Source: Sphingomonadaceae bacterium (GTDB taxonomy: Bacteria; Pseudomonadota; Alphaproteobacteria; Sphingomonadales; Sphingomonadaceae). Taken from it: 64,000 bases of DNA. A program made the position numbers and the translations under genes. Location of the stretch: assembly GCA_016000085.1 (NCBI GenBank), contig JAECRT010000001.1:62001-126000 (forward strand). Direction: 5' to 3'. Of the stretch, positions 8,385-17,351 are shown in pieces (within the stretch, counting starts at the first letter, position 1; every line of letters starts with the position of its first letter). The notes below the pieces were generated by a model, which was not told the origin of the DNA, did no database searches, and saw only the letters and a program-made list of their open reading frames with translations.

Positions 8385-9536
8385 TTACAGCCGTTCGATG
8401 ATAGTGACGTTGGCCTGCCCGCCACCTTCGCACATGGTCTGGAGGCCATAGCGACCGCCGGTGCGCTCCAGCGCGCCCAGCAAGGTCGTCATCAGCCGCG
8501 CACCAGTCGCGCCAATCGGATGACCAAGCGCGATGGCGCCGCCCTGCACGTTCACCTTCTCATGCGGGATATGGAGTTCCTTCATCCACGCCATGGTGAC
8601 GCTGGCAAAGGCCTCGTTGCATTCGAACAGGTCGATATCCTCGATCCGCATACCCGCCTTTTTCAGGGCATATTGCGTGGCCGGGATCGGGCCTGTCAGC
8701 ATCCACACGGGATTGGCGGCGCGGACCGACAGATGATGGATGCGCGCGCGGGGCTTCAGCCCATGTTCCTTCACGGCCCGCTCGCTGGCGATCAGCAGGG
8801 CAGCGGCGGCATCGCAATTCTGGCTGGCGATCCCGGCGGTGATGACACCACCTTCATTGACGGGCTTCAACGTCGCCAAGCCTTCCAGCGATGTCGTCGG
8901 GCGGATGGTTTCATCCTTCGTCAGCCCTTCGAGCGGCGCGACTTCCGCGTCGAACCAGCCATTGTCCCAAGCCAACTGTGCGCGCTGGTGGCTGGCAAGG
9001 GCGAATCTTTCCATCGCTTCGCGGCTGATTTGCCAATTATCGGCGATCATTTCGGCGGACTTGATCTGATTGACCTCTTCCATGCCATAGCGGTCGACCC
9101 AGCCCTTCGCACCATGGAAGGGACTGTCAAACCCATATTGCGCGCCCGCGATCATCGCGGCCATGATGGGAATCTGGTTCATCGCCTGACTGCCGCCGGC
9201 GACGACCAGATCCTGCGTGCCGCTCATCACGCCCTGCGCCGCGAAATGGACCGCCTGCTGACTGGAACCGCATTGGCGGTCGACAGTGACGCCGGGGACT
9301 TCCTCGGGCAGGCCAGCGACCAGCCAGGCGGTGCGCCCGATGTCACCCGCCTGTCCGCCGATCGTCTCGGTGCAACCCCATACGACATCATCGACCAGTG
9401 CCGGATCGATGCCGGTACGGTCGACCAGCGCGCGGATGGGATGGGCGCCAAGGTCCGCCGGATGAACATGGGCCAGACTGCCCTTCTTGCGCCCGACAGG
9501 CGAGCGGACGGCGTCGATGATATAGGCTTCAGGCAT
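8385..9536 (-). CDS. fadA6: FadA6-like thiolase for steroid C/D-ring beta-oxidation
   Basis: Thiolase of 383 residues with nucleophile Cys89 (DRQCGSSQQA), NEAFA, His339 (GHPIGATG) and Cys369 (CEGGGQA). In mycobacteria FadA6 cleaves the ring-opened C/D product late in the pathway. The ORF track begins at 9554 on a TTG; the ATG at 9536 gives MPEAYIID, the normal thiolase start, and overlaps the upstream dehydrogenase stop by eight bases. It sits with ipdABC and echA20-like genes, which supports the FadA6 role over a general acetyltransferase. Confidence 0.85.
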   Translation of the reverse strand: MPEAYIIDAVRSPVGRKKGSLAHVHPADLGAHPIRALVDRTGIDPALVDDVVWGCTETIGGQAGDIGRTAWLVAGLPEEVPGVTVDRQCGSSQQAVHFAAQGVMSGTQDLVVAGGSQAMNQIPIMAAMIAGAQYGFDSPFHGAKGWVDRYGMEEVNQIKSAEMIADNWQISREAMERFALASHQRAQLAWDNGWFDAEVAPLEGLTKDETIRPTTSLEGLATLKPVNEGGVITAGIASQNCDAAAALLIASERAVKEHGLKPRARIHHLSVRAANPVWMLTGPIPATQYALKKAGMRIEDIDLFECNEAFASVTMAWMKELHIPHEKVNVQGGAIALGHPIGATGARLMTTLLGALERTGGRYGLQTMCEGGGQANVTIIERL

Positions 9537-10560
9537 TTTCACTCTCGCGTGCAAAGGTCTGGTCCGGCCCCATGGGCTGGCTGAATATGCGTGCGGCGAT
9601 GCGCGCGCGGTGGAAAGTCGGGGTGCCCCATGCCTGGGTCAGCGCCAGCGCACGCTTGAGGAAGAGGTGGACGTCAACTTCCCAGCTATATCCCATGGCG
9701 CCATGCACCTGGATGGAGGCGCGGGCGGCCTTGTCCGCCGCTTCCAGCGCCACCAGCTTGGCGTGACTGACGCGGGCACGCGCCTGTACGTCGCACGCGG
9801 CGATTTCAGCCGCCGCCGCCGCGACGACCGGCTTTGCGAACTCGATCGCGACCTGCGCGGTGGCAAGGTGATGCTTGACCGCCTGATAGCTGCCGATCGG
9901 CTTGCCGAATTGCTGGCGTTCCTTGGCATAGTCGACCGCCAGATCGACGGCTCGTTGGGCAAGGCCCAGGCCCATGGCTGCGTTGAAAAGGGCGGCGCGG
10001 CCCAGTGCCAGATCCCAATCCGCCGTCCCCAACGCGGTCGCGTTCGCGGCGTCCCACTCGACGGAAAACAGGCGCCGGAAGGGATCGATGCTGGGTTGCG
10101 CCGTCAGCGTCACCTGATCGGGCGTGGCCAGAAAAGCCTCGCCATCTTTTTCCAGCAGGATCGCAGCGGCGCTGTCGGCATTGGCGACGAAAGGATTGAG
10201 CGGATGGGCAATCGCGATGGTCGCCAGCGGATCGGCCAGCACTGCATGATCCGGCGCCAGCGCGGCGAGCATTGGCGCTGCCACGCCTGCGCTCTCGACC
10301 AGCGGTTCGGGCAACGCGACATAGCCCGCTTCCTGTGCGATCAGGGCAAAGTCGGTTTCGGAAAGGCCAATGCCGCCTGCGCTTTCGGGCAGCAACACCA
10401 GCGTCAGGCCGGTTTCGACGATCGAGGCCCAGCGCGCATCGTCGCGCGCCACACCAGCTTCCATCATTTTGCGCCAGTGATCGGGGGTGCAGCTATCGGC
10501 GAACAGCGTCCGCGCAGTGTCCGCGAACATCAACTGTTCTTCGCTGAGCGTGAAATCCAT
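9529..10560 (-). CDS. Acyl-CoA dehydrogenase, short-subunit type (C/D-ring FadE)
   Basis: 343-residue acyl-CoA dehydrogenase family protein. RQQFGKPIGSYQAVKHHLA and QVHGAMGYSWEVDVHLFLKRA are the recognisable C-terminal helical-domain signatures; the middle domain is shortened relative to classical enzymes. It lies ten bases after the 384-residue dehydrogenase in the same operon, the arrangement seen for two-subunit steroid dehydrogenases such as FadE31/32 of mycobacteria. I infer that the two proteins form one enzyme acting on a C/D-ring intermediate. Confidence 0.87.
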   Translation of the reverse strand: MDFTLSEEQLMFADTARTLFADSCTPDHWRKMMEAGVARDDARWASIVETGLTLVLLPESAGGIGLSETDFALIAQEAGYVALPEPLVESAGVAAPMLAALAPDHAVLADPLATIAIAHPLNPFVANADSAAAILLEKDGEAFLATPDQVTLTAQPSIDPFRRLFSVEWDAANATALGTADWDLALGRAALFNAAMGLGLAQRAVDLAVDYAKERQQFGKPIGSYQAVKHHLATAQVAIEFAKPVVAAAAAEIAACDVQARARVSHAKLVALEAADKAARASIQVHGAMGYSWEVDVHLFLKRALALTQAWGTPTFHRARIAARIFSQPMGPDQTFARESENA

Positions 10561-10570
10561 TTCTTCCTCC

Positions 10571-11725
10571 TCAGCGCGGCAGGCCGAGCATGCGCTCGGC
10601 TATGATGTTGCGCTGGATCTCGTTCGATCCGGCATAGATCGGTCCGGCGAGCGCGAAGATATAATCGTCGATCCAGTCCACCGGGCTAGCGTCGGGCGCT
10701 TCCTGCCTCAGCTCCGCTATGGGGCCGAGGATGGAGAGCGCGGTCTGCATCAGGTGAATGTCGAGTTCCGACCAAAAAATCTTGTTGGTGCTGGCTTCCG
10801 GCCCGATCTTCGCGCCGGCCATCAGGCGCGAGGCGGTCTGATAGATGTTGAGCGCATAGGCGTCCGCATTCATGTGCGCCCGAACGACATCCGCCTCCAG
10901 AGCCGGGTCAGCGTTGTCCTTGTGCGCTTCCCAAAGCTGAGCCAGCTTGGCGGTCGCGACCTGATAGCGGGCAGGGGAGCGCAGCATCAGGCCACGCTCG
11001 AACCCGGCCGTCGCCATGCAGATGTGCCAGCCTTGGCCCTCGTCACCGAGCCGGTTGAAGGCGGGTACGCGGACATTCTCCAGAAAAATCTCTGCGAAAC
11101 CGACATGGCCGTTGATCTTCTTGATCGCATTGACCGTGACGCCCGGCGCATCGAGCGGAAAGAAGATCAGCGACAGCCCCTTGTGCCGTTCCGTCCCCGG
11201 CGTGCGAAACAGGCCGAACGCCCAGTCGGCAAACACGGCGCGGCTCGACCAGATTTTATGGCCGCTCAGCACATAGTCGTCGCCATCCTGCACACAGGTC
11301 GCCCGCACCCCCGCAAGATCGCTACCCGCCTGTGGCTCCGACCAGGCCTGCGCCCAGATTTCCTCGCCGCTCGCCATTTTGGGCAGGAAGCGCTGCTTCT
11401 GCTCATGCGTGCCGAATTCGATCAGCGTGGGGCCAAGCAGGAAGATACCGTTTTGGTTGACCCGACCCGGCGCTCCGGCGCGATAATATTCCTCCTCGAA
11501 TATCAGCCATTGGATCAGGTCGAGACCACGACCACCATATTCGACGGGCCAAGTCACCATGCCCCAGTCGCCGGATTTCAGCGTCTTTTCCCACTGACGA
11601 TGCGCCTCGAAGCCTTCCCGCGTGGCGTCATAATGTTCCAGCGGCTCGGACGGCACATGCGCGGCAAGCCATGCGCGCACCTCCGCCCGAAAGGCCTGTT
11701 GTTCGGCAGTGTAGGTCAGGTCCAT
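10571..11725 (-). CDS. Acyl-CoA dehydrogenase, FadE30-like large subunit
   Basis: Full-length acyl-CoA dehydrogenase (384 residues): SEPQAGSDLAGVRA in the beta domain, WSSRAVFADWAF, and YAGSNEIQRNIIAERMLG at the C-terminus. Mycobacterial FadE30 dehydrogenates HIP-CoA-derived thioesters, and the immediate echA20-ipdC-ipdAB neighbourhood makes a FadE30-type role the best guess. Its start touches the stop of the crotonase (both at 11725), so translation is coupled. Which of the three dehydrogenases in this operon is the true FadE30 equivalent cannot be decided here. Confidence 0.87.
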   Translation of the reverse strand: MDLTYTAEQQAFRAEVRAWLAAHVPSEPLEHYDATREGFEAHRQWEKTLKSGDWGMVTWPVEYGGRGLDLIQWLIFEEEYYRAGAPGRVNQNGIFLLGPTLIEFGTHEQKQRFLPKMASGEEIWAQAWSEPQAGSDLAGVRATCVQDGDDYVLSGHKIWSSRAVFADWAFGLFRTPGTERHKGLSLIFFPLDAPGVTVNAIKKINGHVGFAEIFLENVRVPAFNRLGDEGQGWHICMATAGFERGLMLRSPARYQVATAKLAQLWEAHKDNADPALEADVVRAHMNADAYALNIYQTASRLMAGAKIGPEASTNKIFWSELDIHLMQTALSILGPIAELRQEAPDASPVDWIDDYIFALAGPIYAGSNEIQRNIIAERMLGLPR

Positions 11726-12480
11726 CAGAACTTGGCCGCCTTGCCGGTTTCGACAAAGGCGTCGCGCGCCTTCTGGCTGTCTTCATGCATATACATTTCG
11801 AGTGTGAAGCCCTGTTCCCAGCGATAGCCGCGATCAACGTCGCGGGCTTCCAGGCCGTTCAGCGCTTCCTTGGCGATCACCAGCGCCTTGCGCGACTTGG
11901 ACGCGATCAGCGCGGCGAAGGCGCGGGCTTCGGTTTCCAGATCGGCGCGAGGCACGACCTTTTCGACTGCGCCCAGGCGATAGGCTTCCTGCGCCGGAAT
12001 AGTGCCGCCGGTGAAGAAGGCCGCGCGCACCTTGTGCAGCGGCAACATCCGCGACATGTGGCTGGCACCGCCCATCGCGCCGCGGTCGACTTCCGGCAGA
12101 GAGAAGAACGCGTCATCCGCCGCGATGATCGTGTCTGACGCACCGCAAATGCCAATGCCGCCACCGATCACGAACTTGTGCACTGCCACGACCACCGGCA
12201 CTTCCGCTTCGTGGATCGCCTTGAAGGTCAGGTAATTGCCACGATTGAGATAAGGGATGCGTTCGGGATGCGCTTGCATTTCCTTGATGTCGACGCCGCC
12301 ACAGAAGCCGCGCCCTTCGGCGCGGATCAGGATGCAGTTGACCTCTGGATTACGCGCGGCCCCATTGACGATTGCGGGCAGGCTGTTCCAAGTTTCGCTG
12401 TCAAAGGCATTTACCGGTGGCACGTCAAAGACGATTTCCGCGATCCGGTTCTCAATATTGCACGTGATCGGCATCTTCAA
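11725..12480 (-). CDS. echA20: EchA20-like crotonase, steroid ring hydrolase
   Basis: 251-residue crotonase strongly resembling mycobacterial EchA20 (Rv3550), which hydrolytically opens the last but one ring of the HIP-CoA series to give COCHEA-CoA. Shared segments I recognise are RAEGRGFCGGVDIKEMQ, the oxyanion loop VIGGGIGICG, and LPEVDRGAMGGASHMSRMLP. The first Glu of classical hydratases is replaced by Gly while the LPEV Glu is kept, in line with a hydrolase and not a hydratase. Nine bases separate it from ipdC. Confidence 0.88.
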   Translation of the reverse strand: MKMPITCNIENRIAEIVFDVPPVNAFDSETWNSLPAIVNGAARNPEVNCILIRAEGRGFCGGVDIKEMQAHPERIPYLNRGNYLTFKAIHEAEVPVVVAVHKFVIGGGIGICGASDTIIAADDAFFSLPEVDRGAMGGASHMSRMLPLHKVRAAFFTGGTIPAQEAYRLGAVEKVVPRADLETEARAFAALIASKSRKALVIAKEALNGLEARDVDRGYRWEQGFTLEMYMHEDSQKARDAFVETGKAAKF

Positions 12481-12488
12481 TCCTCTCT

Positions 12489-13577
12489 TCAGGCTGCCGG
12501 AACGGCTTCGCGGCCCATCGCAGCAAGTATGTCCAGCCGCGTATGCGCATCGGCGACGATGCGATCGACCAGTTGCTGGCAGCTTGGTATGTCATTGATA
12601 CGGCCACCAACGACGCCGGTCGCCATCACGCCATGTTCGATGTCCCCATCGACCACGGCCTTCTGGATCAGCATCGGCATGGTCGCGGCCATCATCGCCT
12701 GCTTGAGCGGCATGGCGCCATGCGCCGTCATGCCGCGCGCCGACTTGATAAGGTCGATCCAACCCGCGCCCGTCTGCTTCTTCATCGCCATGCTGGCTTC
12801 GATGGCGCGCAACCACATGCCCAGTTTGCCGGATTTTTCGATCCGGTCCATCAGGCTGGTGCGGACCATCCGCTGCGGAATGCCGTCCAGCTTGATGGTG
12901 ACGATGATCCGATCGGTCGAGGCTTTCAGATATTCCGCCTTGGCGCTGTCGGGCACAGGGCTTTCCTTGGTCAGCAGGAAGCGCGTGCCCATGGCGATCC
13001 CCACCGCGCCATAGGCGAGCGCTGCAACCAGCCCACGTCCGTCGGCAAAGCCACCGCTGGCGATAACCGGTACGTTCACCGCGTCCAGCACCTGCGGCAG
13101 CAACACGGTGCTCGGCACGGAGCCCGTATGCCCACCGCCTTCGCCGCCCTGCACACTGACCATGTCGACGCCCAGTTCGACCATTTTCTGCGCATGTTTG
13201 ACGGCCCCCACCGTGGGTATGCACAGGATGCCTGCATCCTTGAATCGCCCGATCATCTTGGCGTTCGGGCCACGCCCAAAGCTGACGGCGCGGATCTGAT
13301 CCTTGTTGGCCAGGATCAGGTCAACAATCTGTTCGGCGCCCGGCTGAAAGCTGTGGAAATTGACGCCGAAAGGCCGGTCGGTTCCCTGCCGCACCGTCAG
13401 GATCTTTTCGCGCGCCTCTTCCGGCGTCATCACAGCGGCACCCAGGAAACCGAAGGCGCCGGCGTTGGAGCTGCCAATCACAAGGCTGGGTTCCGCCACC
13501 CATCCCATCGCGGTCTGGATGATCGGCCAGTGGCAGCCCAGCCGCTCGGTCAGGATGGTGTGCAGCGGATCGCCCAT
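12489..13577 (-). CDS. ipdC: IpdC-like flavin-dependent reductase (nitronate monooxygenase fold)
   Basis: TIM-barrel FMN protein of 362 residues in the 2-nitropropane dioxygenase superfamily. Signatures are QTAMGWVAEPSLVIGSSNAG, the phosphate-binding GGEGGGHTGSVPS and GGFADGRGLVAALAYGA. In mycobacteria IpdC (Rv3553) transforms the oxidised HIP-CoA intermediate during C/D-ring breakdown; location directly between echA20-like and ipdB genes supports this over detoxification of nitronates. Start and stop overlap those of the adjoining crotonase at 13577. Confidence 0.87.
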   Translation of the reverse strand: MGDPLHTILTERLGCHWPIIQTAMGWVAEPSLVIGSSNAGAFGFLGAAVMTPEEAREKILTVRQGTDRPFGVNFHSFQPGAEQIVDLILANKDQIRAVSFGRGPNAKMIGRFKDAGILCIPTVGAVKHAQKMVELGVDMVSVQGGEGGGHTGSVPSTVLLPQVLDAVNVPVIASGGFADGRGLVAALAYGAVGIAMGTRFLLTKESPVPDSAKAEYLKASTDRIIVTIKLDGIPQRMVRTSLMDRIEKSGKLGMWLRAIEASMAMKKQTGAGWIDLIKSARGMTAHGAMPLKQAMMAATMPMLIQKAVVDGDIEHGVMATGVVGGRINDIPSCQQLVDRIVADAHTRLDILAAMGREAVPAA

Positions 13578-14485
13578 CAGTTGTCCCCGGCCTGCTTCTT
13601 GTTGGCCGCCGCCATCGACTTGGCGTCCATGCCGCCCAGCGAATTGCGTGACGTCAGGTCGCTTTGCGCATGGGCGAAGTGGTGCATGTGGAATACCGCA
13701 TCGCTCGCGCTGCGCTTCCCGCGCAGTTCCTCGACATGGTTGAGCGCCTGTTTCGTCAGCCAGTTGCCCAGCCGTGGTCGCGTGGCCAGTTCGTCCGCCA
13801 TTTTCTTGACGTCGGCCAACAGCGTGTCGCGCGTCGACAGGCGGTTCACCATGCCGAAATTATAGGCACGCTCCGCTGACATGCGCTCGCCCAGCAGGAT
13901 AAACTCCTTGGCGATGCGGGGCGGCAGTTCAAATCCGTGGGCGAAATATTCAACGCCAGGGATGCCCATGCGGTTGACCGGATCCTGGAAAAACGCGTCG
14001 TCCGTCGCGACGATCAGGTCGCAGACCCACGCCAGCATCAGCCCGCCCGCGATACAAGCGCCCTGCACGGCAGCGATGGTCGGCTTGGGCATGTCGCGCC
14101 AGCGGCGGCACATGCCCAGATAGACTTCATGCTCCCGGGTATAAAGGAACTCGGCCCCCGGCTTATTGGTATGGTCGGGCAACAGCAGCTTGCGATCCCA
14201 GCTTTTCGCGACATCGCGCCCTGGCGTGCCGATGTCATGCCCGGCAGAGAAATGCTTTCCCTCGCCGCGCAGCACGATCACATGGACATCGTCGTCATTG
14301 ACCGCCCGCTGGAACGCCTCGTCCAGCGCATAGGTCATCTGGCTGTTCTGGGCATTGTTGAACTGGGGCCGGTTCATGATGACGTGGGCGACTGCCCCGT
14401 CCACTTCATAGCGGACGGGTTCGTCGGTCTCATAGACGATATCGGCTTTTTTGGGTTCAACCAGGCGGTCAAGGTCGTTCATCAT
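13577..14485 (-). CDS. Enoyl-CoA hydratase/isomerase family protein (crotonase)
   Basis: 302-residue crotonase with an N-terminal extension of about 25 residues. Oxyanion-hole segments are SAGHDIG and GACIAGGLMLAW. At the two classical catalytic Glu positions I read Met and Val (GGLMLAW and DPVNRMG), so simple hydration by the textbook mechanism is unlikely. The C-terminus carries LGGMDAKSMAAANKK. It overlaps ipdB by four bases. In mycobacterial clusters a similar crotonase accompanies ipdAB; its step here is not established. Confidence 0.83.
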   Translation of the reverse strand: MMNDLDRLVEPKKADIVYETDEPVRYEVDGAVAHVIMNRPQFNNAQNSQMTYALDEAFQRAVNDDDVHVIVLRGEGKHFSAGHDIGTPGRDVAKSWDRKLLLPDHTNKPGAEFLYTREHEVYLGMCRRWRDMPKPTIAAVQGACIAGGLMLAWVCDLIVATDDAFFQDPVNRMGIPGVEYFAHGFELPPRIAKEFILLGERMSAERAYNFGMVNRLSTRDTLLADVKKMADELATRPRLGNWLTKQALNHVEELRGKRSASDAVFHMHHFAHAQSDLTSRNSLGGMDAKSMAAANKKQAGDN

Positions 14486-15270
14486 GCCCTCCTTGCAGGC
14501 GGATTATCCTTGATGACGGATGCACGGATGTTGTGCGGGTCGAGGCTGGCGATGATCGCCAGCGCCTCTGCGCCGGGCAACGGCGTTTCGACAATATTGC
14601 CCTTCTCCAGCGGAAAGCCGGTGGCTTCCTGCACTTCGTCGAAGGTGACGCCAGGATGCAGCGACACGACACGGATGGCGTTATCCTTGCCGCCAAAGTC
14701 CATGACGCACAGGTTGGTGACGATCGCGCGCAGGTCGACGCCCGAATAATTGCCGCCCGGCACGCGCTTGGCCGGATTATATCCCACGCCCGACACCATA
14801 TCGACTTCGCTGCTCACGAACGTCCGCGCGCTGTGCAGGGGGAAGAAGAAGCTGTTGGGATGATAGATGGTGTTGCCCGGAAAACCGCGCACGCCCAGCA
14901 TCTGCGTCTTGGGCTTGTCGTAGGTGCCGCCCAGATAGCTCAGGTTGATCTGGCCGAAGCGGTCGAGCTGAGTGGGCGTCACCATCGCATGGCGGCGCCC
15001 CGTCCACACCGCGCTGTCGAAGAAGCGCGAGAAGGGCAGGTGGCCCGCCGCCTTGCGATCCTCATAAGCGCGCGGCCCGATCGGCACCGGCTGTTCGACC
15101 AGATAGGCTTCGCCATCGGTCATCATCAGCTCGGGGCTATGGGTCAGCTTGGCAAGGCTGGCGCCCAGCCGTGGGACCGGGCCGACACCAGTAGCGATAA
15201 TCTCGCCATTGTTGCGGAAAGCTTCAGAGCAGGCGAAAATGCAGAGTTCTGCGAGAGTTACGTCAGTCAT
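14482..15270 (-). CDS. ipdB: IpdB, beta subunit of COCHEA-CoA ring hydrolase
   Basis: 262-residue class I CoA-transferase-fold beta subunit. With IpdA it forms the hydrolase that opens the last carbocycle in steroid degradation, not a true transferase. Typical content is VGPVPRLGASLAKLTHSPEL, QLDRFGQINLSYLGG and GNTIYHPNSFFFPLHSAR. The ORF track extends to 15603 within ipdA in another frame; the ATG at 15270 overlaps the ipdA stop as TGATG, the normal coupled start for such subunit pairs. Confidence 0.9.
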   Translation of the reverse strand: MTDVTLAELCIFACSEAFRNNGEIIATGVGPVPRLGASLAKLTHSPELMMTDGEAYLVEQPVPIGPRAYEDRKAAGHLPFSRFFDSAVWTGRRHAMVTPTQLDRFGQINLSYLGGTYDKPKTQMLGVRGFPGNTIYHPNSFFFPLHSARTFVSSEVDMVSGVGYNPAKRVPGGNYSGVDLRAIVTNLCVMDFGGKDNAIRVVSLHPGVTFDEVQEATGFPLEKGNIVETPLPGAEALAIIASLDPHNIRASVIKDNPPARRA

Positions 15271-16175
15271 CAGAATATCGGAAGCGGAAGAGCCGCCACC
15301 GCCTCCTTTCCGCCAATGCTTTCCAGATAAGCTTCCTCGGTAGCGCCGACGAAGCGGTCCGCCACGGCCGACCAGTCGCCCGGCTCCCGCGCCGCGTCGC
15401 CATAGGCCTTGAATGCCTTCATGTCCCAGCCATAGGCCGGCGGCATGGAACTGGGATGCGCGCCACAGGGCATATGGACAACGCCGCTGACGAAGCAGCG
15501 TTCGAAGACGTTGTAATGCGCCTGATCGGGATAATGATCTTCCATCCGGTCGACCAGTTCCTCGCACGAGACATAGGTTTTTGCCGCAGCCTTCGCGAAC
15601 CACTCATCATAATAGGAATCGGGGCCGAAGAGGTGGACATTGCCGCGCCAGTCGCTGCGGTTGGCGTGGATCAGCGCCACGTCCAGCTTAAGCGCAGGCA
15701 TTGCCACCAGCGTCTCGGCGTCCTCATAGGGCGACTGCACGGTTTTCAGGCCGCCCAGTTCAGCCAGATCCGTGCCCAGGCCCACGCGGGTCGGCAGGAA
15801 GGGCAGGCCGAAAGCAGCGGCCTTCAGCCCCCATTGGAACATGCCTTCGTCCAGTTCCAGCACCTCGATCTGTCCAGTTTCGCGCGCCTTGCGGAACCAG
15901 GGTTCCAGCGGAATGGCGTCAAGCGATACAAAGGCGAAGACGAGCTTTTTCACCTTGCCTGCTGCGCACAGCATCCCGACATCCGCGCCGCCATAAGCGA
16001 CCACGGTCAGATCCTTCAGATCCGAACGCAAAATCTCCCGAACCAATGCCATCGGCTTGCGCCGTGGACCCCAACCGCCGATCCCGACGGTCATCCCATC
16101 ACGCATGGACGAGACTATGTCCCGCGCGGACATTCGCTTGTCTAATGTCACTGTTTTCATCTCACTCACTTTCAT
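15270..16175 (-). CDS. ipdA: IpdA, alpha subunit of COCHEA-CoA ring hydrolase
   Basis: 301-residue alpha subunit of the IpdAB pair. The segment GGWGPRRKPMALVREILRSD followed by DLTVVAYGGADVGMLCAAGKV matches mycobacterial IpdA closely in my recollection, and ELDEGMF falls in the region reported to hold its essential Glu. The ATG at 16175 overlaps the hsaC end by 14 bases; an in-frame ATG at 16160, just beyond hsaC and after GTGAGTGAG, is a credible alternative start. Together with ipdB it marks the ring C opening step. Confidence 0.9.
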   Translation of the reverse strand: MKVSEMKTVTLDKRMSARDIVSSMRDGMTVGIGGWGPRRKPMALVREILRSDLKDLTVVAYGGADVGMLCAAGKVKKLVFAFVSLDAIPLEPWFRKARETGQIEVLELDEGMFQWGLKAAAFGLPFLPTRVGLGTDLAELGGLKTVQSPYEDAETLVAMPALKLDVALIHANRSDWRGNVHLFGPDSYYDEWFAKAAAKTYVSCEELVDRMEDHYPDQAHYNVFERCFVSGVVHMPCGAHPSSMPPAYGWDMKAFKAYGDAAREPGDWSAVADRFVGATEEAYLESIGGKEAVAALPLPIF

Positions 16176-17076
16176 GGGCCCATTTGTGGCCCCAATCGCT
16201 CACGGACAGGCTTGTGGTCGGAACCCAGCTGGCCGGATCGATCACCAGTCCGTTCCAGCCATATTCGATGTCGAACCCGCCCGGTGTTTGGATGTAGAAG
16301 GATGTCATCTTGTCATTGACGTGACGTCCCAAGGTGGCCGACAGCGGAACCTTGCCCTTGCTTTTAAGTACGCGATCATAGGCGCGTCCGACATCCTCCA
16401 GGCTGCCTGTTTCCAGCATCATATGCACGGCACCATTAGGGTTTTCAGGCATCTGTCCCAGCGCCAGGCTATGATGGCGACTGTTGCAATGCAGGAAGGC
16501 AAAGCCAACGCCCGGATCGTCCGCCCCACCGCCCATCATGTAGAAGCGACCCAGATCAGTGTCGCCAAAACCCATCACATCCTTGTAGAATTGATGCGTT
16601 TCGTCGAAATTGGGGGCGGTCAGCACAACGTGCCCCAATCCCATGTCGCCATTGTCGCCGGTGACGAACCGACTTACCCCCGCAGGCGATACGAAAGGCG
16701 CGTAGTCGACGAATCGTCCGTAGAACAACTCCATTGCATTGCCCGCGGGATCGGACGAGCGCGCCAGCGCATAGACTTTGCGCGCTCTAGCCTCCATGAC
16801 ATCCGCACGCTCCACTGACCGTCCCGCCGCTTCCAACCGGGCTAGCGCTGCTTCGAAATCTTCCTGAGTCGAAAATTCCCAACCGGGAGCGATGAAAGCG
16901 TCGCGGTCCCCTTTCTGTACCCACAGGCGAAAGGGGCGATCATCCATCCGGAACAGCGCGACATCTTCACGATCGGACGCTGCAGGCATCAAGCCAGCGA
17001 TGTTGCATGCGAAATCGCGCCACGCGGACAAGTCGCGTGCTTCGATAATCACATAGCCCAGCGATGTTACTGCCAT
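16162..17076 (-). CDS. hsaC: HsaC-type 3,4-DHSA extradiol dioxygenase
   Basis: Type I extradiol dioxygenase, 304 residues, two VOC domains. It meta-cleaves the catecholic ring A of 3,4-DHSA (HsaC/TesB role). The C-terminal domain has the iron ligands His149 (GLGHVVL), His202 (NSRHHSLAL) and Glu271 (GGFDIEYGW), plus the substrate-side His and Tyr segment. It is the first gene of the 16-kb minus-strand operon, divergent from hsaA across a 275-base regulatory gap. The start ATG follows a weak AAGGCGGCAG ribosome site. Confidence 0.92.
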   Translation of the reverse strand: MAVTSLGYVIIEARDLSAWRDFACNIAGLMPAASDREDVALFRMDDRPFRLWVQKGDRDAFIAPGWEFSTQEDFEAALARLEAAGRSVERADVMEARARKVYALARSSDPAGNAMELFYGRFVDYAPFVSPAGVSRFVTGDNGDMGLGHVVLTAPNFDETHQFYKDVMGFGDTDLGRFYMMGGGADDPGVGFAFLHCNSRHHSLALGQMPENPNGAVHMMLETGSLEDVGRAYDRVLKSKGKVPLSATLGRHVNDKMTSFYIQTPGGFDIEYGWNGLVIDPASWVPTTSLSVSDWGHKWAHESE

Positions 17077-17139
17077 TTCTGCCGCCTTACGCTAAAGTTC
17101 ATTTCATACCCCTCCCAATGTCCTCTGCGTTAGCAAATT

Positions 17140-17168
17140 GTCAAATTGACTACGCAAATCTTATTGCG
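17140..17168. promoter_or_regulatory. Adjacent palindromes in the hsaC-hsaA divergent region, candidate operator
   Basis: Two inverted repeats lie almost end to end: GTCAA-A-TTGAC (17140-17150) and CGCAA-N6-TTGCG (17153-17168). They sit 64 bases upstream of the hsaC start and 184 bases upstream of hsaA, a sensible place for a repressor controlling both operons. No regulator gene adjoins, so the cognate protein is unknown. Confidence 0.4.
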
Positions 17169-17283
17169 ACGAGGCGCTTTATGATAAATTTCGCCTCCCA
17201 TGCGCCCTGGAGCAACGAGGGATTGGCAATTCGTTCGTGAATCGCCTATAAGCATCGCGCAGAATGTGCAAGTCCTGATTGTC

Positions 17284-17313
17284 TTGACGTTTTGCGTATT
17301 AAAGCGATATATG
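17284..17313 (+). promoter_or_regulatory. Candidate sigma70-type promoter for the hsaA operon
   Basis: TTGACG at 17284-17289 and TATATG at 17308-17313 are 18 bases apart, about 40 bases before the hsaA start. TGCGTA (17293-17298) and TACGCA (17317-17322) form an inverted repeat around the -10 region, which would let a bound regulator block it. Motif-based only. Confidence 0.4.
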
Positions 17314-17351
17314 AGCTACGCATCGCGCCGATTCAGGTCGCGCAGCTTTGA

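Noticed and set aside
12489-13577. Nitronate monooxygenase or enoyl-ACP reductase FabK as the function
   Set aside because: The fold is shared, but the position between echA20-like and ipdB genes and the GGEGGGHTGS pattern favour IpdC.
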